From the NCBI GenBank assembly GCA_946183175.1, contig CAMHBH010000005.1, forward strand, positions 1-30,633: a DNA stretch of 30,633 nucleotides, written 5' to 3'. The translations under genes were made by a program, and so were the position numbers. Shown here in pieces: positions 1-7,345 of the stretch (position 1 is the first letter of the stretch; each line of letters opens with the position of its first letter). The notes beneath the pieces were generated by a model. That model was not told where the DNA came from. It worked only from the letters and a program-made list of their open reading frames with translations, and made no database searches. The stretch is from an uncultured Oscillibacter sp. Lineage in GTDB: Bacteria; Bacillota; Clostridia; Oscillospirales; Oscillospiraceae.

Positions 1-2514
1 CTCGGCCCCTCGCTGGATGTCAACCCCGACGACTACACCCTCAACCAGAGTTCGATTATCTACTACCACGACGACGCCGTCGAGGAGAACGACGGCTGGG
101 TCGAATACAAGATTCTCCACGGCAAGGAGAACCGGATTCTCATCAAGTACAACCAAATGGCCCCGGCCCTCGGACAGGCGGCGGTCGCGATTGAAGACCA
201 CCGTTTCTACGAGCATAAAGGCGTCGACTGGAAGCGTACCGGGGGCGCGGTCATTATGTCCATGGGCATGCGGAGCAGTTTCGGCGGCTCCACCATCACC
301 CAACAGATGTTGAAGAACATGACCGGCTCCAACCAGAACACGGTCAACCGGAAAGTCACGGAGATTTTCCGCGCGCTGGAGTTCGAGAAGAACCACACGA
401 AGGAAGAGATTCTCGAACTCTACCTGAACACGATTTATTTCGGCATGGGCTGTTACGGCGTGCAGACGGCGGCACAGTATTACTTTGGCAAGGATGCTAT
501 CGACCTGTCGGTCGCGGAATGCGCCAGCATTATCGCCATCACGAACAACCCCTCCATGTACGGCCCCATGTACAACATTACGGTCAAGACCAGGGACGCC
601 GACGGGAATGTGATTGAGAGTACGCCCCGCGAGATGAACAAGAAGCGTCAGGAGAACATTTTGTACCGGATGTACGACCCGGAACTCGGCTTAGGATTCC
701 TGACGTATGAGGAATACGAGGCGGCGAAGGCGGAGGAACTGCACTTTGTCGAACGGACGGGAAGCGCGGAGGAAATGGACGCCCTGACCGGACAGTCGGA
801 GTTTAATTCGTGGTTCATGGACCAGGTGTTCAACGACGTGGCGACGGACCTGGTATCGCAGTACGGCATAGAGCGCGACACGGCGGAGTCGTGGATTTAC
901 AATAGAGGCTACCGTATCTACACGACGCTTGACCCGCACATTCAGGCAATCGCCGATGAGGTGTACGTCAACCGCAACAACCTGAAACTGACGAGCGTCG
1001 ACGGACAGCCCATTCACTCCGCCATTACGATACTCGACCCCAACACGGGCAATATCGTCGCCATCGTCGGCGACATGGGCGAGAAGACCGGGAACCGCGT
1101 ATTCAGCTACGCCTCTACGAAGAAACAGCCCGGCTCTTCCATCAAGCCCCTGACGGTCTATTCCCCCGCGCTGGACGCCGGGGTAGTCACGCCCGCGAGC
1201 GCGCTGGACGATTACCCCGTCATGAAGTACAACGGCAACGCCTGGCCCAAAAATTCCCCGTCGGGCTACGGCGGCATGACGAATATCAGGACGGGCGTCC
1301 GGAAGTCTATTAACACGATTGCCGTCCGGACGCTACAGGCCCTCGGCGTCGAGAACTCCTACGAGTTCGCCACGAAGAAGCTCAACCTCAGCCTCGTGCC
1401 GGAGGACATGTCGCTTTCTCCGCTGGGCATGGGCGGCCTGACCTACGGTTTGAGCACTATCGAAATGGCCGCGGGCTACGGCGCGATTGCCAACCACGGA
1501 ATCTACAACCGCCCCCGCACCTACTTGCGCGTGGTCGATTCCAATGGACTGGTCGTCATCGAGAAGCCGTTCGGCGGCGAACTCGCCATGAAGGAAACGA
1601 CAGCGTACCTTATGACGCGGATGTTGGAGGGCGTCGTGGAATCGGGCACGGGCACCTCCGCGAAGTTCGACGGCATGCACATCGCCGGCAAGACCGGCAC
1701 CACCAGCGACAACTACGCCCGCTATTTCGTCGGCTATACCCCCTACTACGTCGCGGCGGTCTGGGTCGGCTACAAGTCCAACGCCAGAATCAGCTATTCC
1801 GGCAACCCCGCGATTACCATGTGGAAAAAGGTCATGCAGCGCATACACGAAGACCTACCCGACCGGGAGTTCGACAGGCCCGACAACGGCCTGGAAACCG
1901 TCGCGGTATGCGCCGACAGCGGGATGTTGCCCACGAAGGCCTGTCGCGCGGACTTGCGCGGCTCGCGGGTCATCGAGGTGGAAATCGGCGCGGGCACGGC
2001 CCCCACGCAGGAGTGTAATTTGCACGTCTACAAGCGCTACTGCACCTCCGGACACGTCGTGGCGGGCACTAGCTGTCCCTCGTCGAAATGCACCTACGTC
2101 GGCCTGCTCGACATCACCCGCGAAAAGTTCGGCTCGAGTATCTACGCCGAGGATAACACGTACCGCTTAGGCGCGCGTTCCGGGAGGTGTTCCGTACACT
2201 ACGGGGCCTCCTCCTATTCGAGTTCCAGTTCGAGCAAGTCGAGCGGTTCGAGCGGCAATTCCAGCAGTTCGTCGAAGTCCAACTCCACCAGTAGGAAGTC
2301 GAGTTCGAGTTCAAGTAAGTCAAGCTCATCGAGTTCCAGCAAGTCAAGCTCATCGAGTTCCGGCAAGTCAAGTTCGAGTAAGTCAAGCTCATCGAGTTCC
2401 AGCAAGTCCAATTCCAGCAACTGGGAGAGCCAGAAGCCCGAGACCAAACCGTCGGGCGGCGGAAGTTCCGGCGGCGGTGGCGGCGGCGACTGGAGCGACG
2501 AATACTGGAATTAG
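1..2514 (+). CDS. Class A penicillin-binding protein, PBP1A type (5' end cut off)
   Basis: Bifunctional peptidoglycan glycosyltransferase and DD-transpeptidase, acting outside the membrane to polymerise and cross-link lipid II. The frame is open from base 1, so the cytoplasmic tail and membrane anchor lie outside the window; the first ATG inside (157) is not the real start. The glycosyltransferase (GT51) domain shows the EDHRFYEHKGVD motif, with catalytic Glu at about codon 65, then GGSTITQQMLKN and the EEILELYLNTIYFG segment. The transpeptidase domain shows SSIK (Ser at about codon 379), SIN and KTGTT. After it comes a Cys-containing region (about codons 635-700) and then a long tail of Ser and Lys runs ending in Gly/Ser. 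The catalytic motifs are complete, so the protein should be active. The tail is far more repetitive than usual for the family and is probably an extended wall-spanning linker (inference). Confidence 0.96.
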   Translation, partial: LGPSLDVNPDDYTLNQSSIIYYHDDAVEENDGWVEYKILHGKENRILIKYNQMAPALGQAAVAIEDHRFYEHKGVDWKRTGGAVIMSMGMRSSFGGSTITQQMLKNMTGSNQNTVNRKVTEIFRALEFEKNHTKEEILELYLNTIYFGMGCYGVQTAAQYYFGKDAIDLSVAECASIIAITNNPSMYGPMYNITVKTRDADGNVIESTPREMNKKRQENILYRMYDPELGLGFLTYEEYEAAKAEELHFVERTGSAEEMDALTGQSEFNSWFMDQVFNDVATDLVSQYGIERDTAESWIYNRGYRIYTTLDPHIQAIADEVYVNRNNLKLTSVDGQPIHSAITILDPNTGNIVAIVGDMGEKTGNRVFSYASTKKQPGSSIKPLTVYSPALDAGVVTPASALDDYPVMKYNGNAWPKNSPSGYGGMTNIRTGVRKSINTIAVRTLQALGVENSYEFATKKLNLSLVPEDMSLSPLGMGGLTYGLSTIEMAAGYGAIANHGIYNRPRTYLRVVDSNGLVVIEKPFGGELAMKETTAYLMTRMLEGVVESGTGTSAKFDGMHIAGKTGTTSDNYARYFVGYTPYYVAAVWVGYKSNARISYSGNPAITMWKKVMQRIHEDLPDREFDRPDNGLETVAVCADSGMLPTKACRADLRGSRVIEVEIGAGTAPTQECNLHVYKRYCTSGHVVAGTSCPSSKCTYVGLLDITREKFGSSIYAEDNTYRLGARSGRCSVHYGASSYSSSSSSKSSGSSGNSSSSSKSNSTSRKSSSSSSKSSSSSSSKSSSSSSGKSSSSKSSSSSSSKSNSSNWESQKPETKPSGGGSSGGGGGGDWSDEYWN
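2212..2412 (+). repeat. Ser/Lys-coding tandem repeat in the PBP tail
   Basis: Low-complexity DNA encoding SSSSSK-type runs. A 21-base core beginning AAGTCAAGCTCATCG recurs at 2317, 2341 and 2380; the first two copies are 24 bases apart, and a shortened copy lies at 2365. All units keep the reading frame, so changes in copy number would lengthen or shorten the tail without breaking the gene. Confidence 0.85.
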
Positions 2515-2584
2515 TCCAAAACAGCGGTTTTCCCCGCGGGCACTTGCGCCCCGGGGAAACTGTGATAAAAACGGAGGTTTTTCC

Positions 2585-2815
2585 ATGAAACTCTTTGTCA
2601 CGATTCTGCAATTGATTTGCGGCCTGCTCGTCATTACGGTGGTACTGATGCAGTCGGGCAAGAGCGCGGGACTGTCCGGGGCTATCGGCGGCGTCGCCGA
2701 CTCGTTCCTCTCCCGCAACAAGGCGCGCACCTGGGACGCGAAGCTCGCCCGCGCGACGAAATGGATTGGCGCGGTGTTCCTGATTCTCACGCTCATTCTG
2801 CTGATTATCGGCTGA
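2585..2815 (+). CDS. secG: Preprotein translocase subunit SecG
   Basis: A 76-residue membrane protein, small accessory subunit of the SecYEG translocon, which helps SecA-driven export. The first membrane segment is at about residues 4-22, followed by the diagnostic QSGKSAGLSGAIGG loop, a short basic stretch and a second membrane segment at about 56-75. This start is chosen because a GGAGG box lies just upstream (2572-2576) and the family begins directly with a membrane helix; an in-frame ATG at 2477 would overlap the PBP end and add an unrelated leader. It sits about 70 bases after the PBP gene with no clear terminator between, so read-through is possible. In many Firmicutes secG is followed by rnr and smpB; here it is not. 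Confidence 0.95.
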   Translation: MKLFVTILQLICGLLVITVVLMQSGKSAGLSGAIGGVADSFLSRNKARTWDAKLARATKWIGAVFLILTLILLIIG

Positions 2816-2890
2816 CCGCGGCGCGTTCTGTCCCCGTCCCCGGTTCCGGAGACGGGGATATGTTTCGCGTTTCAGAAAGGAGACAATGCA

Positions 2891-3322
2891 ATGAAAAAGA
2901 AAACGGTCGCGCTCATCGTCGTTGTGGCGCTGATTGTCGTCGGGGGCGCTTACGTCGCCGTGCGCCTGAAAAATCACGGCACGGATATTATCGGCGTAAC
3001 GACGCTGTACGACAGAAACACCGTCATCATGAACTCGAAAACCGGACAGGAATTTGTCAGCGGCAGGGGGACGCTCACCGTCGGCGAAGGCGAACGCGTC
3101 CACATGGAGTACGATTTGAGCGCGGGGGCGCTTGACATCGCTTTCTTCGAGGGCGGGGACAACGCCCCCTTGGCGGAAGATATGTCGGGGGGCCTGTTCG
3201 GACAGGAGGGCGTATCGGGCAAGGGCTCTCTGGACTTCGACGCCGCGCCCGGTTCCTATTCGGTTCAAATTGCAATCCATGACGCCGTGGGCAGGGCCGC
3301 CATAACCGCGAAAGCGGGCTGA
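2891..3322 (+). CDS. Small membrane-anchored extracytoplasmic protein, function unknown
   Basis: I do not recognise this 143-residue protein. It starts with three lysines and a hydrophobic helix (about residues 6-26), which fits an uncleaved anchor or signal peptide. The rest is acidic and glycine-rich, looks mostly beta-stranded, and should lie outside the membrane. There are no cysteines and no obvious catalytic motif. An AGAAAGGAG box precedes the ATG at a good distance. It lies 75 bases after secG, on the same strand, and ends at a strong convergent terminator, so it is probably the last gene of that transcript. The final segment (about 115-140) resembles a small beta-sandwich repeat, but this is only an impression. 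Confidence 0.8.
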   Translation: MKKKTVALIVVVALIVVGGAYVAVRLKNHGTDIIGVTTLYDRNTVIMNSKTGQEFVSGRGTLTVGEGERVHMEYDLSAGALDIAFFEGGDNAPLAEDMSGGLFGQEGVSGKGSLDFDAAPGSYSVQIAIHDAVGRAAITAKAG

Positions 3323-3326
3323 ACGT

Positions 3327-3364
3327 AAAAACGGCACGGACGTTTCCCGCGTCCGCGCCGTTTT
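3327..3364. terminator. Bidirectional terminator between convergent genes
   Basis: Hairpin AAAAACGGC-ACGGACG against CGTCCG-CGCCGTTTT, with one mismatch, flanked by A-run and T-run. It can end transcripts from both the plus-strand gene at 2891 and the minus-strand deacetylase, whose stop codon it touches. Confidence 0.85.
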
Positions 3365-4089
3365 CATTCGCCCGCGCTCCGGTACGACACCCCCGCGCGC
3401 GGCGTGATACCGTTTTGTTGTAGCAGTTCCTCCACGGTCACGAACTGGTAGCCGTCCGCCGACAGCGCGTCCATGAGGCGCAGGGCGGCCTCGACGGATG
3501 TCGGGTAGATATCGTGCAGGAGTACAATGCTCCCGGGCCGTACGGCGTCCGAGACGGCCCGCACGACTTTTTCCGTGTCACGGCTTTCCCAGTCGCGGGG
3601 GTCGACCGACCACTTGACCACCGGGACACCGACGAGTTTTTCGGCCCCCTCCCGCAGAAAGCCGTAGGGCGGGCGCAGCCAGTATTCGCGCTCCCCGGCG
3701 ATTGCTTTCAGAAGGGCGTCGGTTTTGCCGATTTCCTGTGTCATTTCGTCGTCGGAGAGTTCGTCAAGGCGTCTGTGGCTCCACGTATGGTTTCCGATTT
3801 GGTGCCCCTCGTCGCGCATACGCTCCACCAAGTCCCGCGCCTCGTCGATTTCCTGCCCCACAAGGAAAAACGTCCCTTTCGCGCCGCGCTCCCGGAGGCC
3901 GTCCAGAAGGCGGTCTGTACTCCCCCGGTGGGGGCCGTCGTCGAACGTGAAGGCGACGAGTTTCGGCGAGGCGTCGACGGGAATCGCGGCGGCGTTCTGC
4001 GCGGGAATCGTACGCCCCCGGGGCTGTGCCGACAACAGCGCCGTCGCCAGCGCGACCAGGAAGAATAACAACAGAATCCGTTTCCACAT
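3364..4089 (-). CDS. Polysaccharide deacetylase (NodB-fold, CE4 family)
   Basis: Predicted secreted or membrane-anchored metal-dependent N- or O-deacetylase acting on cell-wall glycans (peptidoglycan, chitin-like or other polysaccharide; the substrate cannot be told from sequence). 241 residues from the chosen start. It has an N-terminal signal or anchor helix (WKRILLLFFLVALATALL) and then the five CE4 motifs: TFDDGP, HTWSH (HxxxH metal site), RPPYG, DPRDW and LLHD. All key Asp/His residues are present. The start at 4089 is preferred over the in-frame ATG at 4194 because it has an AAAGGA box about 10 bases upstream and puts the signal peptide at the N terminus. It stands alone, convergent with the secG transcript. 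Confidence 0.93.
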   Translation of the reverse strand: MWKRILLLFFLVALATALLSAQPRGRTIPAQNAAAIPVDASPKLVAFTFDDGPHRGSTDRLLDGLRERGAKGTFFLVGQEIDEARDLVERMRDEGHQIGNHTWSHRRLDELSDDEMTQEIGKTDALLKAIAGEREYWLRPPYGFLREGAEKLVGVPVVKWSVDPRDWESRDTEKVVRAVSDAVRPGSIVLLHDIYPTSVEAALRLMDALSADGYQFVTVEELLQQNGITPRAGVSYRSAGE

Positions 4090-4142
4090 AAGCGGGCCGT
4101 CCTTTCGGTTTTCGATAGTCTGCCCCGACCGCGCGAAATCAA

Positions 4143-4172
4143 ACCGGGAAGGAACACAAATTCCTCCCCGGT
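4143..4172 (-). terminator. Hairpin upstream of the deacetylase, terminator-like
   Basis: Twelve-pair hairpin, arms 4143-4154 and 4161-4172. It has a mismatch on the plus strand but a G-U pair on the minus strand, and is followed on the minus strand by TTTGATTT. The strand bias suggests it acts in minus-strand RNA, either as an attenuator in the deacetylase leader or as a block to antisense transcription from the pilin locus. Which of these applies is not decided by sequence. Confidence 0.45.
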
Positions 4173-4214
4173 GAATTGTTTTCAAATTGTTCATAAATTT
4201 TTTGTCGAAAGGGC

Positions 4215-4243
4215 TTGCATTTCTCCGCGCGGTGGTGTATACT
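4215..4243 (+). promoter_or_regulatory. Sigma-A promoter for the structured leader/pilin locus
   Basis: TTGCAT (4215-4220), 17-base spacer, TATACT (4238-4243). Expected transcription start near 4250. The nearest plus-strand gene begins over 430 bases downstream, so the transcript starts with a long untranslated, structured region. Confidence 0.8.
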
Positions 4244-4250
4244 AGAAATC

Positions 4251-4387
4251 ACAGAACACATAGAGCGGCAGCCTACGAAATGTGACCAGCATTTCGTAAG
4301 CCTATATTGAGTGAAGCCTTTTTGATTCACGGGCACTCAACACACTGGAAGTAATTCCAGACCGCAGGGGGTATTATACCCGTTTTC
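4251..4387 (+). ncRNA. Unassigned structured RNA or 5' leader with three hairpins
   Basis: Directly after the promoter lie three hairpins in a row: TACGAAATG/CATTTCGTA (4274-4298, nine perfect pairs), TTGAGTG/CACTCAA (4307-4340) and CTGGAA-GTAA-TTCCAG (4345-4360). GCGG (4265-4268) can pair with CCGC (4362-4365) and close them into one multibranch unit. A small GGGTA/TACCC hairpin with a short T-run follows (4369-4387). It does not match the conserved cores I know for c-di-GMP-I or -II, T-box, TPP, FMN or SRP RNA. It could be an independent small RNA or a riboswitch-like leader of the pilin gene. From 4388 to 4560 I see no gene. Confidence 0.55.
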
Positions 4388-4560
4388 GATGTTCTTTTGC
4401 AAGTCCATTACCGTCTTTTTTCCTGTTTTCGAGTTCGGACAGCGGAAACTGGCGGGGTTTCATGGGTGGACTGTCGCGGGAGAGTGTCGGCGCAGGGACG
4501 GTATGCCCGCAGGTACGCTTTTGAAATATGTCGGAGCGGAATTTGCTTTGATGGTTTCGG

Positions 4561-4592
4561 GCGGCGTTGAGTTTTCACTCGACGCCGCTTTT
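4561..4592 (+). terminator. Strong intrinsic terminator upstream of the pilin gene
   Basis: Arms GCGGCGTTGAGT (4561-4572) and ACTCGACGCCGC (4577-4588) with loop TTTC, then TTTT. Twelve pairs including one G-U. It lies in the leader between the promoter at 4215 and the pilin start codon, so it either ends the upstream RNA or acts as an attenuator for the pilin gene. Confidence 0.8.
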
Positions 4593-4682
4593 GTGTGTTC
4601 TGGCAGAGCCGCCGAAAGGGGGATTGTGACGTTGTCCCCTTTCGTGCCGGCCCTGTCAGAATATGACAAGGAGGAACTGTCA

Positions 4683-5105
4683 ATGAAAAAACTGCATACG
4701 AAAGCGGGCTTTACGCTCGCGGAACTGCTCATTGTGGTGGCGATTATCGCCGTACTCGTGGCTATTGCTATCCCCGTCTTCTCCGCCCAGTTGGAGAAGT
4801 CCCGCGAAGCTACAGACCTTGCCAACATCCGTTCTGCCTATGCGGAAGTCGTTCTGGATGCCATCGAGGACAACAGCGCTGCAAAAAAGACTGTAACCCT
4901 TAAACAGCAGGAAGCGGGCTGGAAAACTACAGACGCCGCGCAAACGCTGGCAGATATCTGTGGTGACGCAAGCTATGTTCTCGGAAGTGGCCCCAGTGCG
5001 GCTGGTAGCGCTGAAATTGAGTGGGTTGCAGGTACCAGCGCCTCCGGAAGCGGCGAATCGGCAACTGCGGCAGTTGAAGGACATTGCACTATTACTCTTA
5101 GCTGA
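4683..5105 (+). CDS. Type IV pilin-like protein (prepilin N terminus)
   Basis: 140 residues. The N terminus is a textbook prepilin: a short basic leader MKKLHTKAG, the cleavage site before FTLAELLIVVA, Glu at mature position 5, and a roughly 20-residue hydrophobic helix. The remainder (about residues 45-140) is a small soluble domain rich in Ala, Ser and Gly, with no cysteine pair for a classical disulphide loop except a single Cys near DICGDAS and one near the end. AAGGAGG lies 8 bases before this ATG; the open frame continues upstream to 4389, but that stretch has no ribosome site and no family resemblance. No assembly ATPase, prepilin peptidase or platform gene is nearby, so it must use machinery coded elsewhere. 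It could be a pseudopilin rather than a major pilin. Confidence 0.88.
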   Translation: MKKLHTKAGFTLAELLIVVAIIAVLVAIAIPVFSAQLEKSREATDLANIRSAYAEVVLDAIEDNSAAKKTVTLKQQEAGWKTTDAAQTLADICGDASYVLGSGPSAAGSAEIEWVAGTSASGSGESATAAVEGHCTITLS

Positions 5106-5140
5106 ATTTACGCAAGTCTACAAACGGGATTTACGATTCT

Positions 5141-5168
5141 CTCCCCCGGCAACGGGGGAGGGCTTTTT
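5141..5168 (+). terminator. Terminator after the pilin-like gene
   Basis: CTCCCCC (5141-5147) pairs with GGGGGAG (5154-5160), followed by GGC and TTTTT. Confidence 0.85.
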
Positions 5169-5182
5169 GCGTATCAAACCGC

Positions 5183-5211
5183 TTGTATTTCTTGCGCGGA
5201 TATGCTACACT
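5183..5211 (+). promoter_or_regulatory. Sigma-A promoter
   Basis: TTGTAT (5183-5188), 17-base spacer, TACACT (5206-5211). It serves the membrane-protein/YbjQ pair that begins 23 bases downstream. Confidence 0.75.
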
Positions 5212-5233
5212 GTCGGCGGAAAGAAGGGGTAGC

Positions 5234-5479
5234 ATGGACAACAGAGGGAAAAAGAAAATGGGCGCGTGGCTGTCGGCGATTGTCGCGGCGGTACTCCTGG
5301 GCGGGTACGGGCTGTTCGTACTCGTCGCAATGGCGCTGGAACCGGATTTGTTCTTAGTGCTCCCGCTGTTGCTGTGGGTACTGGTTCCGCTGTTGGCGGT
5401 CGTGGCGGTGTTCGCGGCCCTCTGGCTGAGACTGCGCGAAATCGACGGCGGCGAGGAAGACGAGGCCTCAAAATACTGA
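5234..5479 (+). CDS. Small two-helix membrane protein, function unknown
   Basis: 81 residues with a lysine-rich start (MDNRGKKK), two long hydrophobic segments at about residues 9-33 and 36-62, and an acidic C-terminal tail (EIDGGEEDE). The in-frame ATG at 5183 overlaps the -35 box of the promoter and cannot be used; the ATG at 5234 has an AGAAGGGG box. The gene ends 15 bases before the YbjQ-family gene and shares its transcript. This pairing of a short membrane protein with a YbjQ protein suggests joint action, but no catalytic feature is visible and I do not assign a function. Confidence 0.82.
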   Translation: MDNRGKKKMGAWLSAIVAAVLLGGYGLFVLVAMALEPDLFLVLPLLLWVLVPLLAVVAVFAALWLRLREIDGGEEDEASKY

Positions 5480-5494
5480 CAGGGGGAAAGAGAA

Positions 5495-5809
5495 ATGCTG
5501 TTGCTGAACATTGACTACGTGCCCGGGCGGGAAATCGCGGAAGCGCTGGGAATCGTGAAGGGTACGACGGTGCAGAGCAAGAACTTCGGACGGGATTTCA
5601 TGGCGGGCATGAAAACGCTGGTCGGCGGGGAAATCGTCGGCTACACGGAAATGCTCACCGAGGCCCGGCAGATTGCCACGAAACGCATGGTGGACGAGGC
5701 CGAGCGCCTCAACGCCGACGCCGTGGTGAATGTCCGGTTCAGTTCGTCGAGTATCATGCAGGGCGCGGCGGAAGTCGTGGCCTACGGCACGGCAGTCAGA
5801 CTGGCGTAA
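5495..5809 (+). CDS. YbjQ/UPF0145 family protein
   Basis: 104 residues covering the whole UPF0145 (YbjQ) domain, a small pentamer-forming alpha/beta fold sometimes labelled a heavy-metal-binding domain. Typical features are GIVKGTTVQSKN near the start, the GGEIVGYTEML segment, the helix TEARQIATKRMVDEAERLNADAVV, and a final strand AEVVAYGTAVRL. Its biochemical role is not established in the family. A GGGGGAAAGAG ribosome site precedes the start. It is translated from the same transcript as the small membrane protein and is followed at once by a strong terminator. Confidence 0.9.
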   Translation: MLLLNIDYVPGREIAEALGIVKGTTVQSKNFGRDFMAGMKTLVGGEIVGYTEMLTEARQIATKRMVDEAERLNADAVVNVRFSSSSIMQGAAEVVAYGTAVRLA

Positions 5810-5818
5810 AACGGAAAG

Positions 5819-5850
5819 GCGCCCCGGCGGGAAACCGTCGGGGCGCTTTT
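5819..5850. terminator. Terminator between YbjQ gene and rfbA (convergent)
   Basis: Arms GCGCCCCGGCGG (5819-5830) and CCGTCGGGGCGC (5835-5846) with a GAAA loop, followed by TTTT on the plus strand. Confidence 0.88.
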
Positions 5851-5854
5851 GCCG

Positions 5855-6712
5855 TTACAGGCATTGCAGATATTTTCCGTAAAGCGTTTTGCCGAGTTCG
5901 CGGCCCATTTCGTGAACCTGTTCGCGGGGAATCCAGCCCTCCGCGAGCGCGAGTTCCTCCAGACAGCCGATATACCGCCCCGTGTGGCCCTGTAATTCCT
6001 TGATAGTCTGCGCGGCTTCCAGCAGACTGTCGGCGGTTCCGGCGTCAAGCCACGTAAAGCCCTTTTCCAGCGGGATGACCTGTAGCTGTCCGCGCCGGAG
6101 GTATTCAAGGTTGACATCCGTGATTTCCAGTTCCCCGCGCGCCGACGGCTTCAGGGCGCGCGCGATTTGCATGGCCTGCTGGTCGTAGAAGTACAGCCCC
6201 GGTATGATATAGTTGCTCTTGGGGTGCTTGGGCTTCTCCTCAATGGAAATCGCCCGCCCGGTCTCGTCGAACTCCACGACACCGAACGGCGACGGATTCT
6301 CGACCCAGTAGCCGAACACCGTCGCGCCCGTATTGCTTTGTGCGGCCCGTTTGAGCGTGCGTTCCAGGGTGAGGGCGTGGAAAATGTTGTCGCCGAGCAC
6401 GAGGCAGACCTGGTCGCCGCGCGCGAAACTTTCCGCAATCAGCAGGGCGTCGGCGATTCCGCGCGCGACCGTCTGCACGGCGTAGTAGATGTTCAAACCG
6501 AACTGCTGACCGTTGCCCAGAAGCGCCGAAAAGGCGGCTTCCTCTCCGGGCGGGACTATCACGAGAATATCGGAAATGCCCGCCTGCATGAGTACGGCGA
6601 GCGGGTAGTAAATCAGGGGCTTATCGTAGACGGGGAGCAGGGGCTTGCAAACCGGCTTCGTCATGGGGTACAGCCGGGTACCCTTTCCGGCGGCGAGTAC
6701 GATTCCTTTCAT
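5855..6712 (-). CDS. rfbA: Glucose-1-phosphate thymidylyltransferase
   Basis: Cytoplasmic nucleotidyltransferase making dTDP-glucose from dTTP and glucose 1-phosphate, the first step towards dTDP-rhamnose and related sugars for surface glycans. 285 residues, normal for RmlA/RfbA. Visible motifs: the nucleotide-binding loop LAAGKGTRLYPMTKPVCKP (residues 6-24), YDKPLIYYPL, VLGDNIFH with the metal-binding Asp, VVEFDETGRAISIEEKPKHPKSN, and the TWLDAGTADSLLEAA segment. AGGAGGA lies upstream of the start. It lies next to COG2426 on the same strand, but rfbB, rfbC and rfbD are not in the window. Confidence 0.95.
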   Translation of the reverse strand: MKGIVLAAGKGTRLYPMTKPVCKPLLPVYDKPLIYYPLAVLMQAGISDILVIVPPGEEAAFSALLGNGQQFGLNIYYAVQTVARGIADALLIAESFARGDQVCLVLGDNIFHALTLERTLKRAAQSNTGATVFGYWVENPSPFGVVEFDETGRAISIEEKPKHPKSNYIIPGLYFYDQQAMQIARALKPSARGELEITDVNLEYLRRGQLQVIPLEKGFTWLDAGTADSLLEAAQTIKELQGHTGRYIGCLEELALAEGWIPREQVHEMGRELGKTLYGKYLQCL

Positions 6713-6742
6713 GGGTGGGCTTGTCCTCCTGTGTGGATGGAT

Positions 6743-7231
6743 TTATCCGAACATGGCGGCGAGGGAGCTTGTCAGGAGCGTGACAATGAATCCGGCGACG
6801 GCCAGCCCGGAGAAGATGGAGAAGAACGCGTTCTTCAGGCGCATATTGAGGAACGCGGCGACGAGCGCGCCCGTCCAGCCGCCCGTACCGGGCAGGGGGA
6901 GCGCCACGAACAGGAACAGTCCGAGGTAGCGGTACTTCAGTACCGTGCGGCCCTTGAGGTGGGCCTTCCGTTCGAGACTGTCGATGAAATTTCCGAGGCG
7001 CGGGAACGTGGCGCGTAACCATTGGAAAATCTGGCGGATATAGACGATAATCAGCGGGACGGGAATCATGTTGCCGAGGACGCATACGGCCCACGCTTTA
7101 AGCGGGTGTAAGCCGAGGCTTACGCCGAAGGGGATTCCGCCCCGCAGTTCGAGTACGGGAATCATGGAGACCAACGCCGCCGCAATCAGTTTTCCGGATT
7201 CCGTGCTTTCCAAAGACGGGAGATACTCCAC
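6743..7231 (-). CDS. COG2426 family membrane protein (small multidrug export, PF06695 type)
   Basis: About 162 residues with several membrane segments. It has the family signature PVLELRGGIPFGVSLG near the N terminus and LPLPGTGGWTGALVAAFLNM in the second half, the re-entrant loops known from the related DedA/VTT superfamily. The family is annotated as a putative small multidrug exporter, but transport has not been shown for most members. The start is taken as GTG at 7231, which has AAGAGGTG 9 bases upstream; the in-frame ATG at 7336 would add 35 basic residues of no family character. rfbA follows 30 bases downstream on the same strand. Confidence 0.85.
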   Translation of the reverse strand: MEYLPSLESTESGKLIAAALVSMIPVLELRGGIPFGVSLGLHPLKAWAVCVLGNMIPVPLIIVYIRQIFQWLRATFPRLGNFIDSLERKAHLKGRTVLKYRYLGLFLFVALPLPGTGGWTGALVAAFLNMRLKNAFFSIFSGLAVAGFIVTLLTSSLAAMFG

Positions 7232-7345
7232 GATAGTTTCACCTCTTGGTAGTTCTTTTGTGCGAAATTCGACCCGAGCAGTTTTCCCGGCTTTTGCCTT
7301 CCCCGCACGGCGAAGGGGGCAAACTTGCGCGGACAAGGAAAAAAA

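Noticed and set aside
2114..3367. Minus-strand open frame of 417 codons
   Set aside because: It overlaps the PBP tail, secG and the 2891 gene in antisense; the end is only a mirror of the Ser repeats.
4251..4560. Possible c-di-GMP, T-box or cobalamin riboswitch
   Set aside because: The conserved core sequences of these classes could not be found; only generic hairpins are seen, so it is left unassigned.
4389..4682. Open frame continuing upstream of and in frame with the pilin-like gene
   Set aside because: It contains the terminator hairpin at 4561, has no ribosome site at its ATG, and the prepilin leader begins at 4683.
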